From positions 30,346,196-30,410,195 of the forward strand of contig NC_054873.1 of NCBI RefSeq assembly GCF_018320785.1: DNA of 64,000 bases, in the 5' to 3' direction. Source of the stretch: Cheilinus undulatus (lineage: Eukaryota; Chordata; Actinopteri; Labriformes; Labridae). Both the position numbers and the translations under genes were made by a program. Positions 44,001-55,141 of the stretch are shown here, piece by piece. The notes under the pieces were generated by a model. The model ran no database searches. It had not been told where the DNA came from and worked only from the letters and a program-made list of their open reading frames with translations. How positions within the stretch are numbered: the first letter of the stretch is position 1; every line of letters starts with the position of its first letter.

Positions 44001-47000
44001 TACATCATTTTTGATAACTACCTCTTAAGGTTTACAAGCTCTGCTTGGTAAAACATTGCATACAAGGCTGTAAACCCTGTCATTTTGTGATCCAGACAGT
44101 CTGATTGGATTTTAAATTGCACAATACAGACACACCAGGGATTTTCTTCTCATCAGACAACTCTGCAAAGATCATTTTGCACATTAAACTGCACTCCAAG
44201 CAGAACACCAGTGACATGCTTTCATATTTGAACCTGTTTGCATTTTTAAGCTAGACTCCAAAACAAAGTTCCAACTAGTTCCAAGGACCTGCTTATCAAT
44301 TACAAACACTTGTGTAGGGATTTTAATTGCCTGGAACTCTGACTGTGTGTACTGTACAGCTAATTAAGCTGTACAATCAAGTCACATTAATGGATGTGCT
44401 CATCCACTCATAGGAATCCCTGCAGAGCTCTTAAACATGCGGTTTAATGCTTTTCTCTCAATGCCATTTACTGATACAGATGCAAAACAACAATCTCAGT
44501 GAGTAAACATTATCCTCAGCAAAGAACTTCTGATACATTACTGCAGTTGAGACTCCACCGTATTACTCTGGTTAAATAAAAAGACAAAACAGATCATGGG
44601 AAGTAAACAGATTTGTTCTTATAATGGTTGTTAGGCAATCAGAATTTTTGGTGAAAATCATTAGCTTAGATATCAATAACTGATTCAGCACTACATTAAT
44701 AAAAACACAAGAACCAGGCACCACAAATTAAGATGTGTTACAATTTCAATCATCAAAACTGAAGGCAAACTCCCAAACATTTTCTAAAATGCACAAATCC
44801 AGTGATTTTATTCTTCTCCTCAGCATCTCTCTTATGAAATAAGCACATCCAGAAAGTATTCAAACCCCCTTCACAGTTTCCAGTTTTGTTATGCTGCAGC
44901 TAGATGCTACAATCCTTTCAGGTCATTCTTTTTTTCTCACTCCTCTGGGCTCAGTCCCTCTAGACATGTTTGATAGGGTTCAAGTCAGGGCTCTGGCTGG
45001 GCTACTCTTAGACATTCACAGAGTTGTCCCTCAGCCACTCCTGTGTTGTCTTGGCTGCGTGCTTAGGGCCATTGTCATGTTGGAAGGTGAACCTTCAGTC
45101 CAGTCTGAGGTCCTGAGTCCTGTTTAACAAGTTCTCATTGAGGATATCCCTGTATTTTGCTCTGTCTCCCAGTCCCTGCTGCTAAACACCCCCACAACAT
45201 GATGCTACCACCACTATGCCCTGCTGCTGGGATGGTGTTGTGAAGGTGATGAGCTGTGCCTGGCTTCCTCAGACATAACGTTAGAGCTCAGGCCAAACAG
45301 TTCAATCTTGGTTTCATCAGACCAGGGAGTCTTGTTTCTCACAGTCTGAGAGTCCTTCAGTTGCTTATTTGAAAACTTCAAGTGAGCTACCACGTGTTTT
45401 GCACTGAGGAGAGGCCTCCATCTAGCTACTCTGCTATAAAGCCCATATCAGTGGAGGGCTGCAGTGTTCCTCCTGGAATTTAGAGCAACTGATTTTTTTG
45501 TTGCCTCTCCACCATAGATGAATGCACTGTAGTTGTAGTTTTTAAGGAGAATATGCAAAGGAAGGTTGCCAAACTTTTGATACCTAATACTTTTGGTGTC
45601 ATGTGTTTTTAAATGATATGCTCATTCATCAATATAACAAAGATTGCATCTTTTTGAAGCAAGTGTCCCTGAATATATCAAAGTATCAAAAATGTGGACA
45701 GCCTTAGTTAACATCCACACATCTCTGCACTCCTGTGTCAGCATGTTTGCAGACTCACCTTGAGAATGAACTGCAGGGATGTCCTCTCGTCTGGCAGATA
45801 GGTGATGAAATACAGGATGAAGCCCACGATGGAAACTATACACAGCTAAAATATAAGAAAAAGAGTAGATATTGTTTGTTTATATTCACTTACATTAAGC
45901 TGTTTAGAAAATATCTACAAGTTCCTAATTTTGCAGCCAATAAATTTCACAAAGAGCACAAACCATGCACTGTTTGCAGAGTTGTATGACTTAACAGATT
46001 TACAGTATGATGTTATCATATAAGCATATGTGATGTGCCTGTTTGCTGGTAAAACAGTCCTAAAACAAGAATCTTGTTCTTGAAAATATGATGTACCTAG
46101 CTTTCCATGGCTGTTTCCTCATATTGCATGATTGCATGATTCAGCAGTAAGCTGTCATCTGATTACATTACTCCCTCTCTCTCTCTCTCTCTCTCTTACT
46201 CGCACACACAGACACTCACACTCTATCTCTTCAGTGCAATTGGAGTCTTGTGACTAACGTGCGGCATCTTATTTAAATGTTTTTCCCAGGTTCTTAAGCA
46301 CTCTCTGGAAAGTTCTCGATGACCTCAGTGTTTTTCACTCGGCTGAATCTCGTGAGGATCTAACTCGGGATGTTCGTGTCCAGGGATGTTTTTCGAGAGA
46401 AGATGAGGTCTGAGATAGGCTACAATAGGATGCAAACAGCAACAACACGTTTTCTGTCTATCCTCGAAATGTGACCTGAAATCTTATTTTAAGTTTGGAT
46501 GATAGCTGGATAATGTAGCTCTCTGTTCTTTGATATTAATCACTTCAGACACAGCCAATTACTGATCATTTTGCACAATAAAAAAGTCAAAGAAGAGATG
46601 TTTAGCTGTCTGATCAACTTGCATGCTTAATGACTTAATGACAATCATTTGAAGGATAAATGAAACTTTCAATGCTCTTTTTCAAAAGCTGTTCTGTGAC
46701 TTTCAGATCCAACATTTCATATGATTTCTTGTTTAGATTTTCTCTCAAATGTCAAATAACTATTCAACAGCTTTTCTTTGTTCGACAACATGCTTTCAGT
46801 GTTGCACACAAACTAACAACAGCAGTGTTCAGTGCCTTAAACTTAAGTGGCATTAAAGTTACTCCAATAGATAAAATATAAACAAACATTTCACTTCCTT
46901 AGTATGTATAGTTTCATTTCACAAATGCCTTCAAATAAAGCTCCACCATCACAACACTCTTTCACAAGGAGTGACCCCAAATAGTTGAATATTCAGTGGG

Positions 47001-50000
47001 TTGTCAAAAGGCCCCATTTGACTGCCAATTTCACAAGGCTCAACAAGTATTTTATTCCTGCTATATGGAGACATGCATGGTCTATTTTACACAGATTGAG
47101 ATATTTAAATAAATCATAATTCATAGCTTATCTTAAAAATCAGCTTATTCATACTTTTATTGTTGGTCCACTGTGCTTTACCAAGTCCACTGTCAGCCTT
47201 CATCTACCAGGAGATTTTAGAGCACTTCATGCCTCCATCTGCTGAGAAGCTTTATAGAGAAACTGATTTCCTTTTCACCTGACCACAATGAAGCCAAAAT
47301 TACCAAAATTGGTTTACTGACCATGGTATTACTGTGTTTGATTGGCCAGCCAAATAGCCTGACCTGAACCCCGTGGAGAATCTCTTGGGTATTGTCAAGA
47401 GGAAGATGAGTGACTCAACAATACAGCTTAAAGCTGCTATGAAGCAACCTAGGCTTCACAACACCCCAGCAGTAGCATGGACTGATTGGCTCCCTGCCAC
47501 ATTGCAAAGATCTTTATCATCATCAAGATTAAATCAAAACAAAAAAATCTTTGTATGAGCTGTATCTAGACTATATGGAAGATTAACTTCTTGATTTAAT
47601 CGGGAAAATCCAACTTTTTGTGATATTGTAACTTTTTGAGATGCACCTGTAGGTAAATAGGTATTCCCATCCTAGAAGACAGATTATATTTAAATATGAT
47701 GTCTCAATAATCCCTGCTTGCATTAATGCTGATGCACCATGCTGCTGCTGCTGGCAAAGCTTAACCTCCTCCACCCCAGCCCCCTCCTTTATAGCACAGC
47801 TTATTACATCCGCAAATTGAGAATCATGCCACTATGTATTAATTGCTGTTGAACTAATTTCATTGTATTCAGTACACATTGCCATTAATGTATCCATCTG
47901 TATGGGGGTTTCTAGCTAGAGTATGCACTCCCTGGAAAGTCAAAGCATGCTGCTTGACTAACCCAGGGACTAACCGCCAAGTAAAACGGTATATCCATTT
48001 AGCAGTAAAATGGTAAAGTGTATGACAAGAGCATTTCTGACCAATCAGATTCAGGTCTGTAAACCTCTAGTTGGGGACATCCCTACCTTAAACTTATAAG
48101 CAGTACTTTCTTACTTTCATTTTGCTGTACCAGTCTAATTTTTAGTCTTGGGGAGTTGTGAAAGCAATAAAGGTGGGCTGTGTAACCTGATAGATGAGGT
48201 CCCACAGTTTAATAAGGTCAGACAGAAGCCCTCTTTGGTAACCACACAAGTTTGAAATCCAATATGGATTTTAAACCTGGATCAAAAGTAAATCAAAGGC
48301 TTCTGAATATGTTTGGTGTTTGAAATGTTGTGTCCAGCACTCTAATTATTAAAAAAATTACATCTGATGCCGAGAAGGCTTTTAACTGGTTTTGATAGAA
48401 CTATTTTTATCCATTTAGGATGGAAAAAAAATGGTGTTGGCCCATATTACCTGGATCAGGACATAATGCCCATTGCTCCTAATTTCAGTCCAAGCTAACA
48501 ATATTGTATTAACTTCTCCCCATTTTTAGGGGAACCAGGCAGGGCTGCCCAGTCAGCCCCCTGATCTTTGACCCTGCTACTGAGCCCCATGCCACTGTTT
48601 TAAGGTCAGATGAGGAGATTATGGGATAACTAAAGAGTCCATTGCTAGTAAATAACATTTTATGCCGATGACCTCTTTATATATATTTCTGATTCTATGG
48701 ATTTATGGTTTGGCAGGAGCTTCATGGACTGGGTTTACCCTGCATGGGTTTCAGCTGCATGCAAGCCTCACACCAAGTCTTGTGCCAAGCGTTGGATGGA
48801 GTGGTGTAAAGCACACTGACGCTAGACGGTGGAGCAGTGGAAACATGTTCTGTGGATTGATAAATCATGGAGAGAACTTAAGCTGCCTAATTGCATTGTG
48901 CCTGGTGCCTGGCATTGTTTGGTGGAGGAGGGATGATAGTATGGGGCTGTTTTTCAGGGTTTGGGCTGGGCCCCTTATATTAAGGAAGGCCAACCTTAAT
49001 GCTTCAGCATACTGAGACATTTTGGACAGTGCAATGCTTCCAAATTTGTGGCAACACTTTGGGGAAGGCCCTTTTCTGTTCCAACATGAGTGTACCCCAG
49101 TGTACAAAGAAAGGACTGTAAAGACATGGTTCGATGAGTTTGGTGTGGAAGAACTTGATTGGCCTGCATAGACCCCTGACTTCCCCATCAAGCACCTTCG
49201 GGACAAATTGGAAAAGACATTGCAAACCAGGCTTTATCATCCATCATCAGTGCCTGACCATACATGCTCTACAGAATGAATGGGCACAAATTCCAACAAA
49301 AACCCTCCAAAATCTTGTGAAAGCCTTCCAAGAAGAGAGAAGGCTGTTATATCTGCAAAAGGGGGGCTAACACCATATGAAAGTACATGTTTTTGAATAA
49401 AATATCATTGCAGTCCTTGTTGGTGTGACGTGATGCAGCCAAATACTTTTGTCCAAGTGTATCTTTGAATACGAACTACCACTTAAGCTTTCTTCAAACA
49501 GGATTTTTAAACATTTTTTTAGAGTGAACCAGATGAGAGCTGGCATACTGGTCAGCAACACCTTTATCTCTTGCAGGTTGCATAAACAGTATCAAAATCC
49601 CTATAATTCCCATTTTTCCACTCAAGTCTTTCAAAAACTATTATTTAAATTGACATCAGCTTTTATCTGGAACAAAATGAATCCACAGGAGATACCTTAA
49701 GAGTTCTACAATCATCTGCCAGTTTATTTCAACCTCACTTTTCTGAGTTACTTGACAGCAAATATCGTTAAAATGATGACTGACTGTCCACATCTAATAG
49801 TGGCAGGGATCCTGTCCATTCTGACTCAAGGATGAACTGATTAGATTTTTTTGATAGGTCAAAGGTCATTGGGCTTCATTCTCCTCCCTTGTTAATGAAC
49901 GTAATATCTCGGGATGGGCTTTTCTTCAACCACACACAGATATCTCTTACTACATGAAAAACTAAAGACATTTCCGAGCTAGAAGTTCAAAAACCAAATG

Positions 50001-51438
50001 CTTCCCAGCTCTTCTTCTTGATCCAACATTGACTTTTGCTACTTCGCAATTTGATACCTGGCTGAGACATACAATCACCAGGTACTGCTTGTAAAAAAGT
50101 TAAAAATTCATTAAGTGTAAAAAAAATCATGTCCAGTGTGCTCAATTTCTATATGAATGGAGTCAATCAATCTGTGCATGCTTCAAAACCCTAAGACGGT
50201 GCCATCGTAACCTGACATCTCCATCACTTCCACAGCTGAGTAAAGCTGTGTTAACCTTTCTCTCTCCGTACGTTCCATATAGCTGACAAGGTGTAGAAGA
50301 GCTATAGTGGTCCCGCCTTGAACAGGTTCAGGAAAAAGGGGCTTCTATCTTCTCTGTGCTGAAATGAAACCTTACTGGCTAACACCACTTTCACTATAAA
50401 ACTCTGCTGCTTTAAAACCACCTGACATTTAAGAATCTATTATCTCTTATGCCGCTGTTTCTATCTGTTTCTGGGATCGGTGATGACAAACATGATGATT
50501 ATTTCACTTTGTACAAGGTTTAGACTTCAATTTTACATGTAAGCAAGGGTAACATTTGAGCTGATTTTTAAAGGACTTCAGCAGCACTTCAGACCTTTTT
50601 GACCCCTTTGCTTTAAAGTGACACTTCTGTTTACTTCAGCACCTCAGCTTCAACTCCTTTCAAGAGTTTAAACTGCTACTTTTATACATTTATCATCAGA
50701 AAAGTTATCATTTTAAGACATTAGTCATTCCATAGCTCTGAAATAAAACTAAAAATCAAGAAGTAAATGAAGTGTAAGGCTTAAGGTGTGCTGATAAGGC
50801 ATACACCAATAATCACAAACTTTAACAAGTACACTATAGTAACCAGGCATTGAGATGCTGCTTATGTGTGCAGAAGTCAGGTTTGCATTTGGCATGCTAT
50901 GATTGGCTGGCATATTCATTAGGTCAGATGTTTGGGTACTATTGGATGTACAACAGAGACAAAATAAGGAGCATGCAGGCCTGTGTGACTAGGATGGTTC
51001 TGAGATTCAGTTGTTTGCATTCAGCTTCACTGACAGATGGCGACTTGTTAGAACAAGTCTGTCTTGGCCTAACATCTCGATGAGGGAGAGTGTTGACATG
51101 CGAGTGGTGACCATGAACGACACACTGAGGACTACTGAGGGTCATGCAGCAGTATCAGTCCCAGGCTTCATGCAAACATGTGGATGTAGCTGCTGATGTT
51201 AGAGGACATTAAGAACAGAGCTTACAATGATCCCAGCCCAGTGTGGCGTCTCCCTGGCCAGGAGTGAGGGGCTGATGGCCAACATGAGGAAGGCCACGAC
51301 TGTAACGGACACCCCCAAGAGCAGCTGGAGCAGGGCTACAAGCAGAGGGAAGCGACAGAACCTGCACTTCTTCCTGTCCTCCGGCGGCGGGCTTTCATCT
51401 CTCCTCTTCTTAACCTCCTTCTTGTCTTTCTGCCCCAT
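40679..51438 (-). CDS. sspn: sspn, sarcospan, complete spliced CDS (3 exons, 219 aa)
   Basis: Tetraspan-like membrane subunit of the dystrophin-glycoprotein complex at the muscle sarcolemma. Exons on the minus strand are 51438-51226, 45845-45759 and 41038-40679; joined they give 219 residues (human about 243). Seen: a charged N-terminal tail (to about 30) with CxxC at 25/28; four hydrophobic segments near 30-56, 67-90, 97-122 and 171-195; a large extracellular loop with cysteines 133, 140, 142 and 162; and the C-terminal [12 protein letters not shown] motif. [22 protein letters not shown] and DERTSLQF align with mammalian sarcospan. The start is the ATG at 51438 (aaATGG); the frame continues upstream without a better ATG. 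Divergent to bhlhe41, as in mammals. Confidence 0.93.
42715..43370. mobile_element. Hairpin MITE-related element, degenerate
   Basis: The left end (ggaaacagctaacctgacac...tctgggaaagc) matches 16160-16285 in reverse. The right end (cccagatggatgtgaaatat...) is an inverted counterpart of the left stem. The interior is unrecognised, so treating both ends as one element is inference. Confidence 0.4.
44845..45475 (-). pseudogene. Tc1-like transposase pseudogene
   Basis: The left end is the terminal repeat (cagaaagtattcaaaccccc). The body on the minus strand reads through decayed transposase words, for example the counterparts of 'SDETKI', the GGG catalytic-domain stretch, 'QDNDPKH' and 'LLS'; it is the complement of the family at 5627-6406. 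Multiple frameshifts and stops; internally deleted. Confidence 0.7.
45759..45845 (-). CDS. sspn: sspn exon 2: TM2 and short loop
   Basis: 87 nt, acceptor cttatattttag, donor AAG|gtgagt. Encodes [17 protein letters not shown] and [12 protein letters not shown], in phase 0 on both sides. The residue spacing between WAGII and DERT equals that of human SSPN. Confidence 0.92.
46171..46197. repeat. (CT)n microsatellite
   Basis: Thirteen CT units in near-perfect tandem. Confidence 0.95.
47160..47651 (+). mobile_element. Tc1-like transposon, 3' half
   Basis: Plus-strand counterpart of the 1732-2915 family. It carries the transposase C-terminal words ([20 protein letters not shown], at about 47335-47400; KQPRL) and ends in the terminal repeat ttttgagatgcacctgta. 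5' truncated and frame-disrupted. Confidence 0.75.
48355..50000 (+). mobile_element. L1-like LINE ORF2 fossil, split by a Tc1 copy
   Basis: Reverse transcriptase motifs are visible in order: DAEKAFNW (about 48368), a G..GLPSQPP region corresponding to the RQGCPLSP block (about 48531-48565) and [11 protein letters not shown] (48658-48690), the YxDD active-site box. Beyond 49465, [10 protein letters not shown] resembles the post-RT segment of L1 ORF2. Frames are broken by stops. Confidence 0.65.
48716..49461 (+). mobile_element. Tc1-like transposon, 5'-truncated, inside an L1 fossil
   Basis: Starts mid-transposase (cttcatggactgggtttacc) and covers the catalytic half: a [14 protein letters not shown] segment, a GGG..MVWGCFSG-type segment (about 48910-48960), the P..HLRDKLE region and [12 protein letters not shown] at the end. 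It finishes with the terminus caaatacttttgtccaagtg. Several frameshifts. Confidence 0.8.
51226..51438 (-). CDS. sspn: sspn exon 1: N-terminal tail and TM1
   Basis: ATG at 51438-51436, donor ATT|gtaagc. Encodes [20 protein letters not shown], then [19 protein letters not shown] through ETPHWAGII. The frame can be extended seven codons to a GTG, but there is no upstream ATG close by, so the ATG is preferred. Confidence 0.9.
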
Positions 51439-53228
51439 TTCTCCTTCCTTTCCGAACACTCTTCTCCCTCTCTTTCTGTCTGTATGCTCAACTTTTACTG
51501 TAGCTGTGTTTAGGGTGGATCAGCCTGTCTGCCGCCTGCCTCTCTCCCTGTCCCTCACCCTCCCCGCCAAGGCCTTCCCCTCAGCATAAGCCCTGCTCAG
51601 CTGCTATTTGGAAACAGAGACGCCTCTGAACTAATATGGAAAACATTTGGACTGGATTCCTAAAGCAGCTCCAGTGCCACATATAGAGCAGGCTGCATAC
51701 TGTGGAGGAAAGGAAGTGGAGGGAAATGGGGGGGGGTAGGAAGACACATAGGGGGGACTCCAACGTACGACCGTAACATGGTTTCACTTTTAGTGACATT
51801 AAGGACAAAAAAAGGAGAAAGTGCAGAGGCGAGTAAGCAGGTATGAGTTAATGAAAAGCCAGCAGAGAGGAGGTCACACTTCATTTGCAAGCCGGAGTGA
51901 TTGGATCGTTCTTTGTCAGCACTGTTACACAAGAGAGCCATATGCTGCCAGCCAGAAACAGTCACATGACTTACAGGAAGGAGTAATGTGATCATAAGGC
52001 ATGTGAGGGCATTTCAGGGGCTCAGATTTTACTGTTTCTGACTACTTTCATGTTCACAAGAGGAAAGCAGGTGTCACTGCCGATCAGATTATCCTCCTGG
52101 AGTCACTTAGAAACTTTTTCTGTAAAAGTTCTGCCCTCTTTTATCACTTCAAAAGAAAGAAAATTGACTTTAAACTATTTGATCCTCCTTTCAAAGTAAA
52201 CAAAAAGGCAAACTAGTCTCCTTGTTTTGCAGCTATCTCGCCAGCCTTTGTCAGTATTTTGTTTAAAACCACAGAGGCTCAGATGAAGGTGGGAGAGCAG
52301 CAGCAGCAGCAGCACCCATGCTGCGGTTAATAAAGAACCGCGACGCACGTGTCTGAGCACACAGCTGGGCCGGTGCCATGGTTACTGACAACGCAGCTCT
52401 GAGCGGCTGGAGATGTGTGAGTAGGTAACCCTGCTCTGCGCAGGTTAACAACATTGAGCTATTGAGGCACACGGTGGCGCGCTGCGTGCACGCGCAAAAG
52501 CCTTAAACGTTTGGCAGGGATCCCGTGCTTACAGTGCGTCATTACCACATTACACTGAGTTTTTAGTGTAAAATCATGACTTTACTGATATTGTTTTAGA
52601 TGACAGCTTAAATAGAAATGTTCTGCGAAAGAAACATTTGAGAACTTTTTTGTGAAACTGAGCAAAATAGTTTGGTTATTTGTGTCTTGGTGTGCGCCAC
52701 ATATCAGGAATTAAACCTTTTGTGACACTTGTTAAAAAAAAACTTGAGTTTCAAAGTTTAAGAGCAAAATTTAAAAAGGACTGTTTAGTAATAACAGACA
52801 GGCTATTTAGACCAATGTGTCTCTCTCTGCTCTCTCCGCCCGTGCGCCTTTTCCTCCGCCACATTTTGCGTTTGAATCACGTTTCCCCCACCAGGTCAAA
52901 AATGTTTGGACTACATCACTATAGGAACAGCGGCGGTAGCTGCCATTACACACAGAAGGTCTAATTACTGGACTTTGTGCTGGTGCAGGCTACACGTGAG
53001 TCGGAAGCTGTTCCCTACCGGAGGCGCGCGTGCGCTCTAACCACAGCACCGACGGCTTTGCGAAGTGGCAGCTCAGGGAACTCTAGACATCAGTGTGAAG
53101 CGCAGCTCAACTGGAGGACACGCACCGTGCATCATCTCCCCCAGCCGTCCGTCCGTCTGTGGGTCGTGGAATAACAAACATTCCCCAAAGAGGCAGAAGA
53201 GCGGGAGAAGCAGAGCAGGAGAGAGGTG
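51439..53228. promoter_or_regulatory. Divergent sspn / bhlhe41 promoter interval with CACGTG E-boxes
   Basis: About 1.8 kb between the two start codons, partly CpG-rich (52300-53230). Canonical E-boxes CACGTG lie at 52346-52351 and 52993-52998. In mammals the DEC2 promoter is driven by CLOCK:BMAL1 through such sites, so they are candidate clock elements (inference). A G-rich stretch (51719-51757) and a short CAG run (52296-52312) also occur. The 5' UTRs of both genes lie here but their transcription starts cannot be read. Confidence 0.5.
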
Positions 53229-53290
53229 ATGGATGAAAGGATACCGCATTTACAGGACAGACAGTTCATGGAGCACGCGGAATTCTTAGG
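53229..53290 (+). CDS. bhlhe41: bhlhe41 exon 1
   Basis: ATG in context gaggtgATGG; no ATG occurs in the preceding 200 bases. Encodes MDERIPHLQDRQFMEHAEFL, donor GG|gtgagt. Confidence 0.93.
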
Positions 53291-55141
53291 GTGAGTGTCG
53301 CTTTGAGCAAACTCTGTCAAACTCAAAGAATCTGTCATGTGAAGCTTCTGAATAATCGGACACTTTTTTTTCTCTACTTTAGGGTGGATTATCCCTCTCT
53401 GTACATGTGCAAATCCAAAAGAGGAATAAAGCGAGAGGATGGAGGAAAGGTGCGCGTGCTGACTTATTCAAATAAAATCTAAATGCTTAGTTTGTTCTCC
53501 TTAATCATCACTTTTATGTTTTTGAATCTAACATTACGGATAAAGTAACTTTTAACGCAAAATTTACATTAAACAACTGCTTTTGTGCCAGCAGGACGCG
53601 TACAAGTTACCACACCGGTTGATAGAGAAGAAGAGGAGAGACAGGATCAACGAATGTATCGGCCAGCTGAAGGATTTGTTACCCGAACATTTGAAGCTGT
53701 CGGTAAGATCATGACAACAAAACAAGTCTGAACTTGTACTTTGATCCTGCAGAGATCCTATAAACTTGTGCGTTTTCTCCATAGACGCTCGGGCATTTGG
53801 AGAAAGCAGTGGTCCTGGAGTTAACACTGAAACATCTGAACGCTCTGACTGCTGTCACCGAGCAGCAGCACCAGAAGATCATTGCTCTGCAGAATGGTAA
53901 GAGGAATAAGCATGAGTATTAAAGGCATGTTTTATTAGAAAAAGTGCCTCTCTGTCGCTTTTTTCGAGGTTAGGTTAGATTTTTTTAATCTGCTTAGCTT
54001 TGCAAACTTTATTGCCCCCTTAAGGAGTCAGTCTGATTTTATAGGCTTATCAAGAAATAAACTTAAAAATGCATACACGTGCGTTTGGACAATACTATAA
54101 CTGGATAATAAACAGATTTTATTTGTTTTTATGATGATGTGTAACACATTTCAGAGGAAACAATCTGTTCATTTTTGAAACTCGTGTTTCGCAGGGGACC
54201 GGTCGATGAAATCCTCCATCCATGCAGACCTGGACGCGTTCCACTCCGGGTTCCAGGCCTGTGCCAAAGAGGTCCTGCAGTATCTCAGTCAGTTTGAGAA
54301 CTGGACGACACGAGAGCAGAGGTGCGCGCAGCTCATCGGCCACCTTCACAAGGTGCTGGCGCAGTTCCAGCCTGGCGCGCCACCACTCCAGCACCAGCTC
54401 TCCGCAGGGGACTCACAGAACGGACAGAAAGCAGACAGCCAAGCGAACTGCGTCCCGGTCATCCAGAGGACCCAGGGCGGGGAGCTTAACGAGAATGACA
54501 CGGACACGGACAGTGGATACGGAGGGGAGGCAGAAAAGAGTGAGGCTAAAGACAAAGAATGTGAGCGCAATAAGGCGCAGCAGGGACATAAAGCAGTGAA
54601 GATCAAGCAGGAGTTTGGAGACGATCGAGCTGCCAAGAAACCAAAAATGAACTGGCCTGGGAGTGGGACACGCGGAACGGACCCCAGCAGACCTGACGTG
54701 GCGTTTATGAACTCTTTAATGGGAATAAACAGCGTGGGACAGCAGACACCGATCTGCATGCCTTTCTACTTCATCAACCCCTCAGCCGCGGCTTCGTATA
54801 TGCCTTTTTTCGACAAAAGCAACATTGAGAAGTACATGTACCCCGCGGCTGCCGCTCTCGCCTCTCCTTTCCCCTGGCTTTACCCCGCACACGCGTCAGC
54901 AGCGGCGGCCGCGGCTGCCGCTGCCGCCTTCCCCGGCTTGTCTGCGCACTTTGGAGCCTCCCCTCAGCCTAAGGACTCCCACAGTCCAGACAGCGACGAG
55001 TCACGCGAGGCTGAGACAGGCTCACCTGAGGAGCGCGAGGAAAGTCCCGCGAGTGACGGCGGGGAGGGTGACGTAGCTGAAACGTCCCAGGAGAGCAACA
55101 ACAGTTCACATGATCAGCTTTCTGCTTGTTCAACGAGCTAA
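53229..55141 (+). CDS. bhlhe41: bhlhe41 (DEC2), class E bHLH transcriptional repressor, complete spliced CDS (5 exons, 431 aa)
   Basis: Nuclear repressor that binds E-boxes and feeds back on the circadian clock and differentiation genes. Exons are 53229-53290, 53383-53449, 53595-53702, 53785-53896 and 54195-55141; all GT-AG, one frame, 431 residues (human 482). It starts MDERIPHLQDRQF. The bHLH domain is at about 46-100 with the HES/DEC-type proline P49 in the basic region (PHRLIEKKRRDRIN). The Orange domain is near 126-170 (DLDAFHSGFQACAKEVLQYL). Further on are CVPVIQRTQ, NDTDTDSGYGG (217-227), a sumoylation-type VKIKQE (251-256) and a ten-alanine run (352-361). Alanine-rich tail and MDE.IPHL favour bhlhe41 over bhlhe40. 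No WRPW tail, as expected for DECs. Confidence 0.96.
53383..53449 (+). CDS. bhlhe41: bhlhe41 exon 2
   Basis: Acceptor tctctactttag, donor AAG|gtgcgc (a slightly weak donor). Encodes VDYPSLYMCKSKRGIKREDG, matching the DEC N-terminal region. Confidence 0.9.
53595..53702 (+). CDS. bhlhe41: bhlhe41 exon 3: basic region, helix 1 and loop
   Basis: Acceptor gtgccagcag, donor TCG|gtaaga. Encodes DAYKLPHRLIEKKRRDRINE and CIGQLKDLLPEHLKLS. An alternative acceptor three bases upstream would add one Gln. Confidence 0.95.
53785..53896 (+). CDS. bhlhe41: bhlhe41 exon 4: helix 2
   Basis: Acceptor ttctccatag, donor AATG|gtaaga. Encodes TLGHLEKAVVLELTLKHLNA and LTAVTEQQHQKIIALQN. Confidence 0.95.
54076..54081. 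promoter_or_regulatory. Intronic CACGTG E-box of bhlhe41
   Basis: Canonical palindromic E-box in the last intron. Functional role is inference only. Confidence 0.3.
54195..55141 (+). CDS. bhlhe41: bhlhe41 exon 5: Orange domain and C-terminal repression region
   Basis: Acceptor gtgtttcgcag; a 947-nt exon ending in TAA. Contains the Orange domain, the acidic NDTDTDSGYGG motif, VKIKQE, KKPK, the FYFINPSAAASYMPFFDKS and IEKYMYPAAAA blocks, a ten-alanine run and an acidic, serine-rich tail. Confidence 0.97.

Larger units (their letters stand above)
41039..45758 (-). other. sspn: sspn intron 2
   Basis: Contains hairpin-MITE-related ends (42715-42805 and 43300-43370) and a decayed Tc1 transposase (44845-45475). 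The rest is AT-rich unique sequence without supported exons. Confidence 0.6.
45846..51225 (-). other. sspn: sspn intron 1, with nested transposons
   Basis: Holds a CT microsatellite (46171-46197), a Tc1 fragment (47160-47651), an L1-like fossil (48355-50000) and a Tc1 copy inside it (48716-49461). The remainder has nothing recognisable. Confidence 0.6.

Noticed and set aside
48662-49370. Frames that might be a domesticated transposase gene
   Set aside because: Several frameshifts and a missing N-terminal half show it is a dead Tc1 copy.
51227-51589. 120-codon plus-strand frame opposite sspn exon 1
   Set aside because: Antisense shadow; the minus strand encodes the recognisable sarcospan N-terminus with a proper splice donor.
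51719-51757. G-quadruplex in the sspn upstream region
   Set aside because: G-runs are present but the spacing includes a 14-base loop, so a stable quadruplex is doubtful; mentioned only as a G-rich stretch.
54222-54759. Long overlapping frames on both strands inside bhlhe41 exon 5
   Set aside because: They are GC-rich shadows of the true frame, which carries the Orange domain and the DEC motifs and joins the upstream exons in phase.
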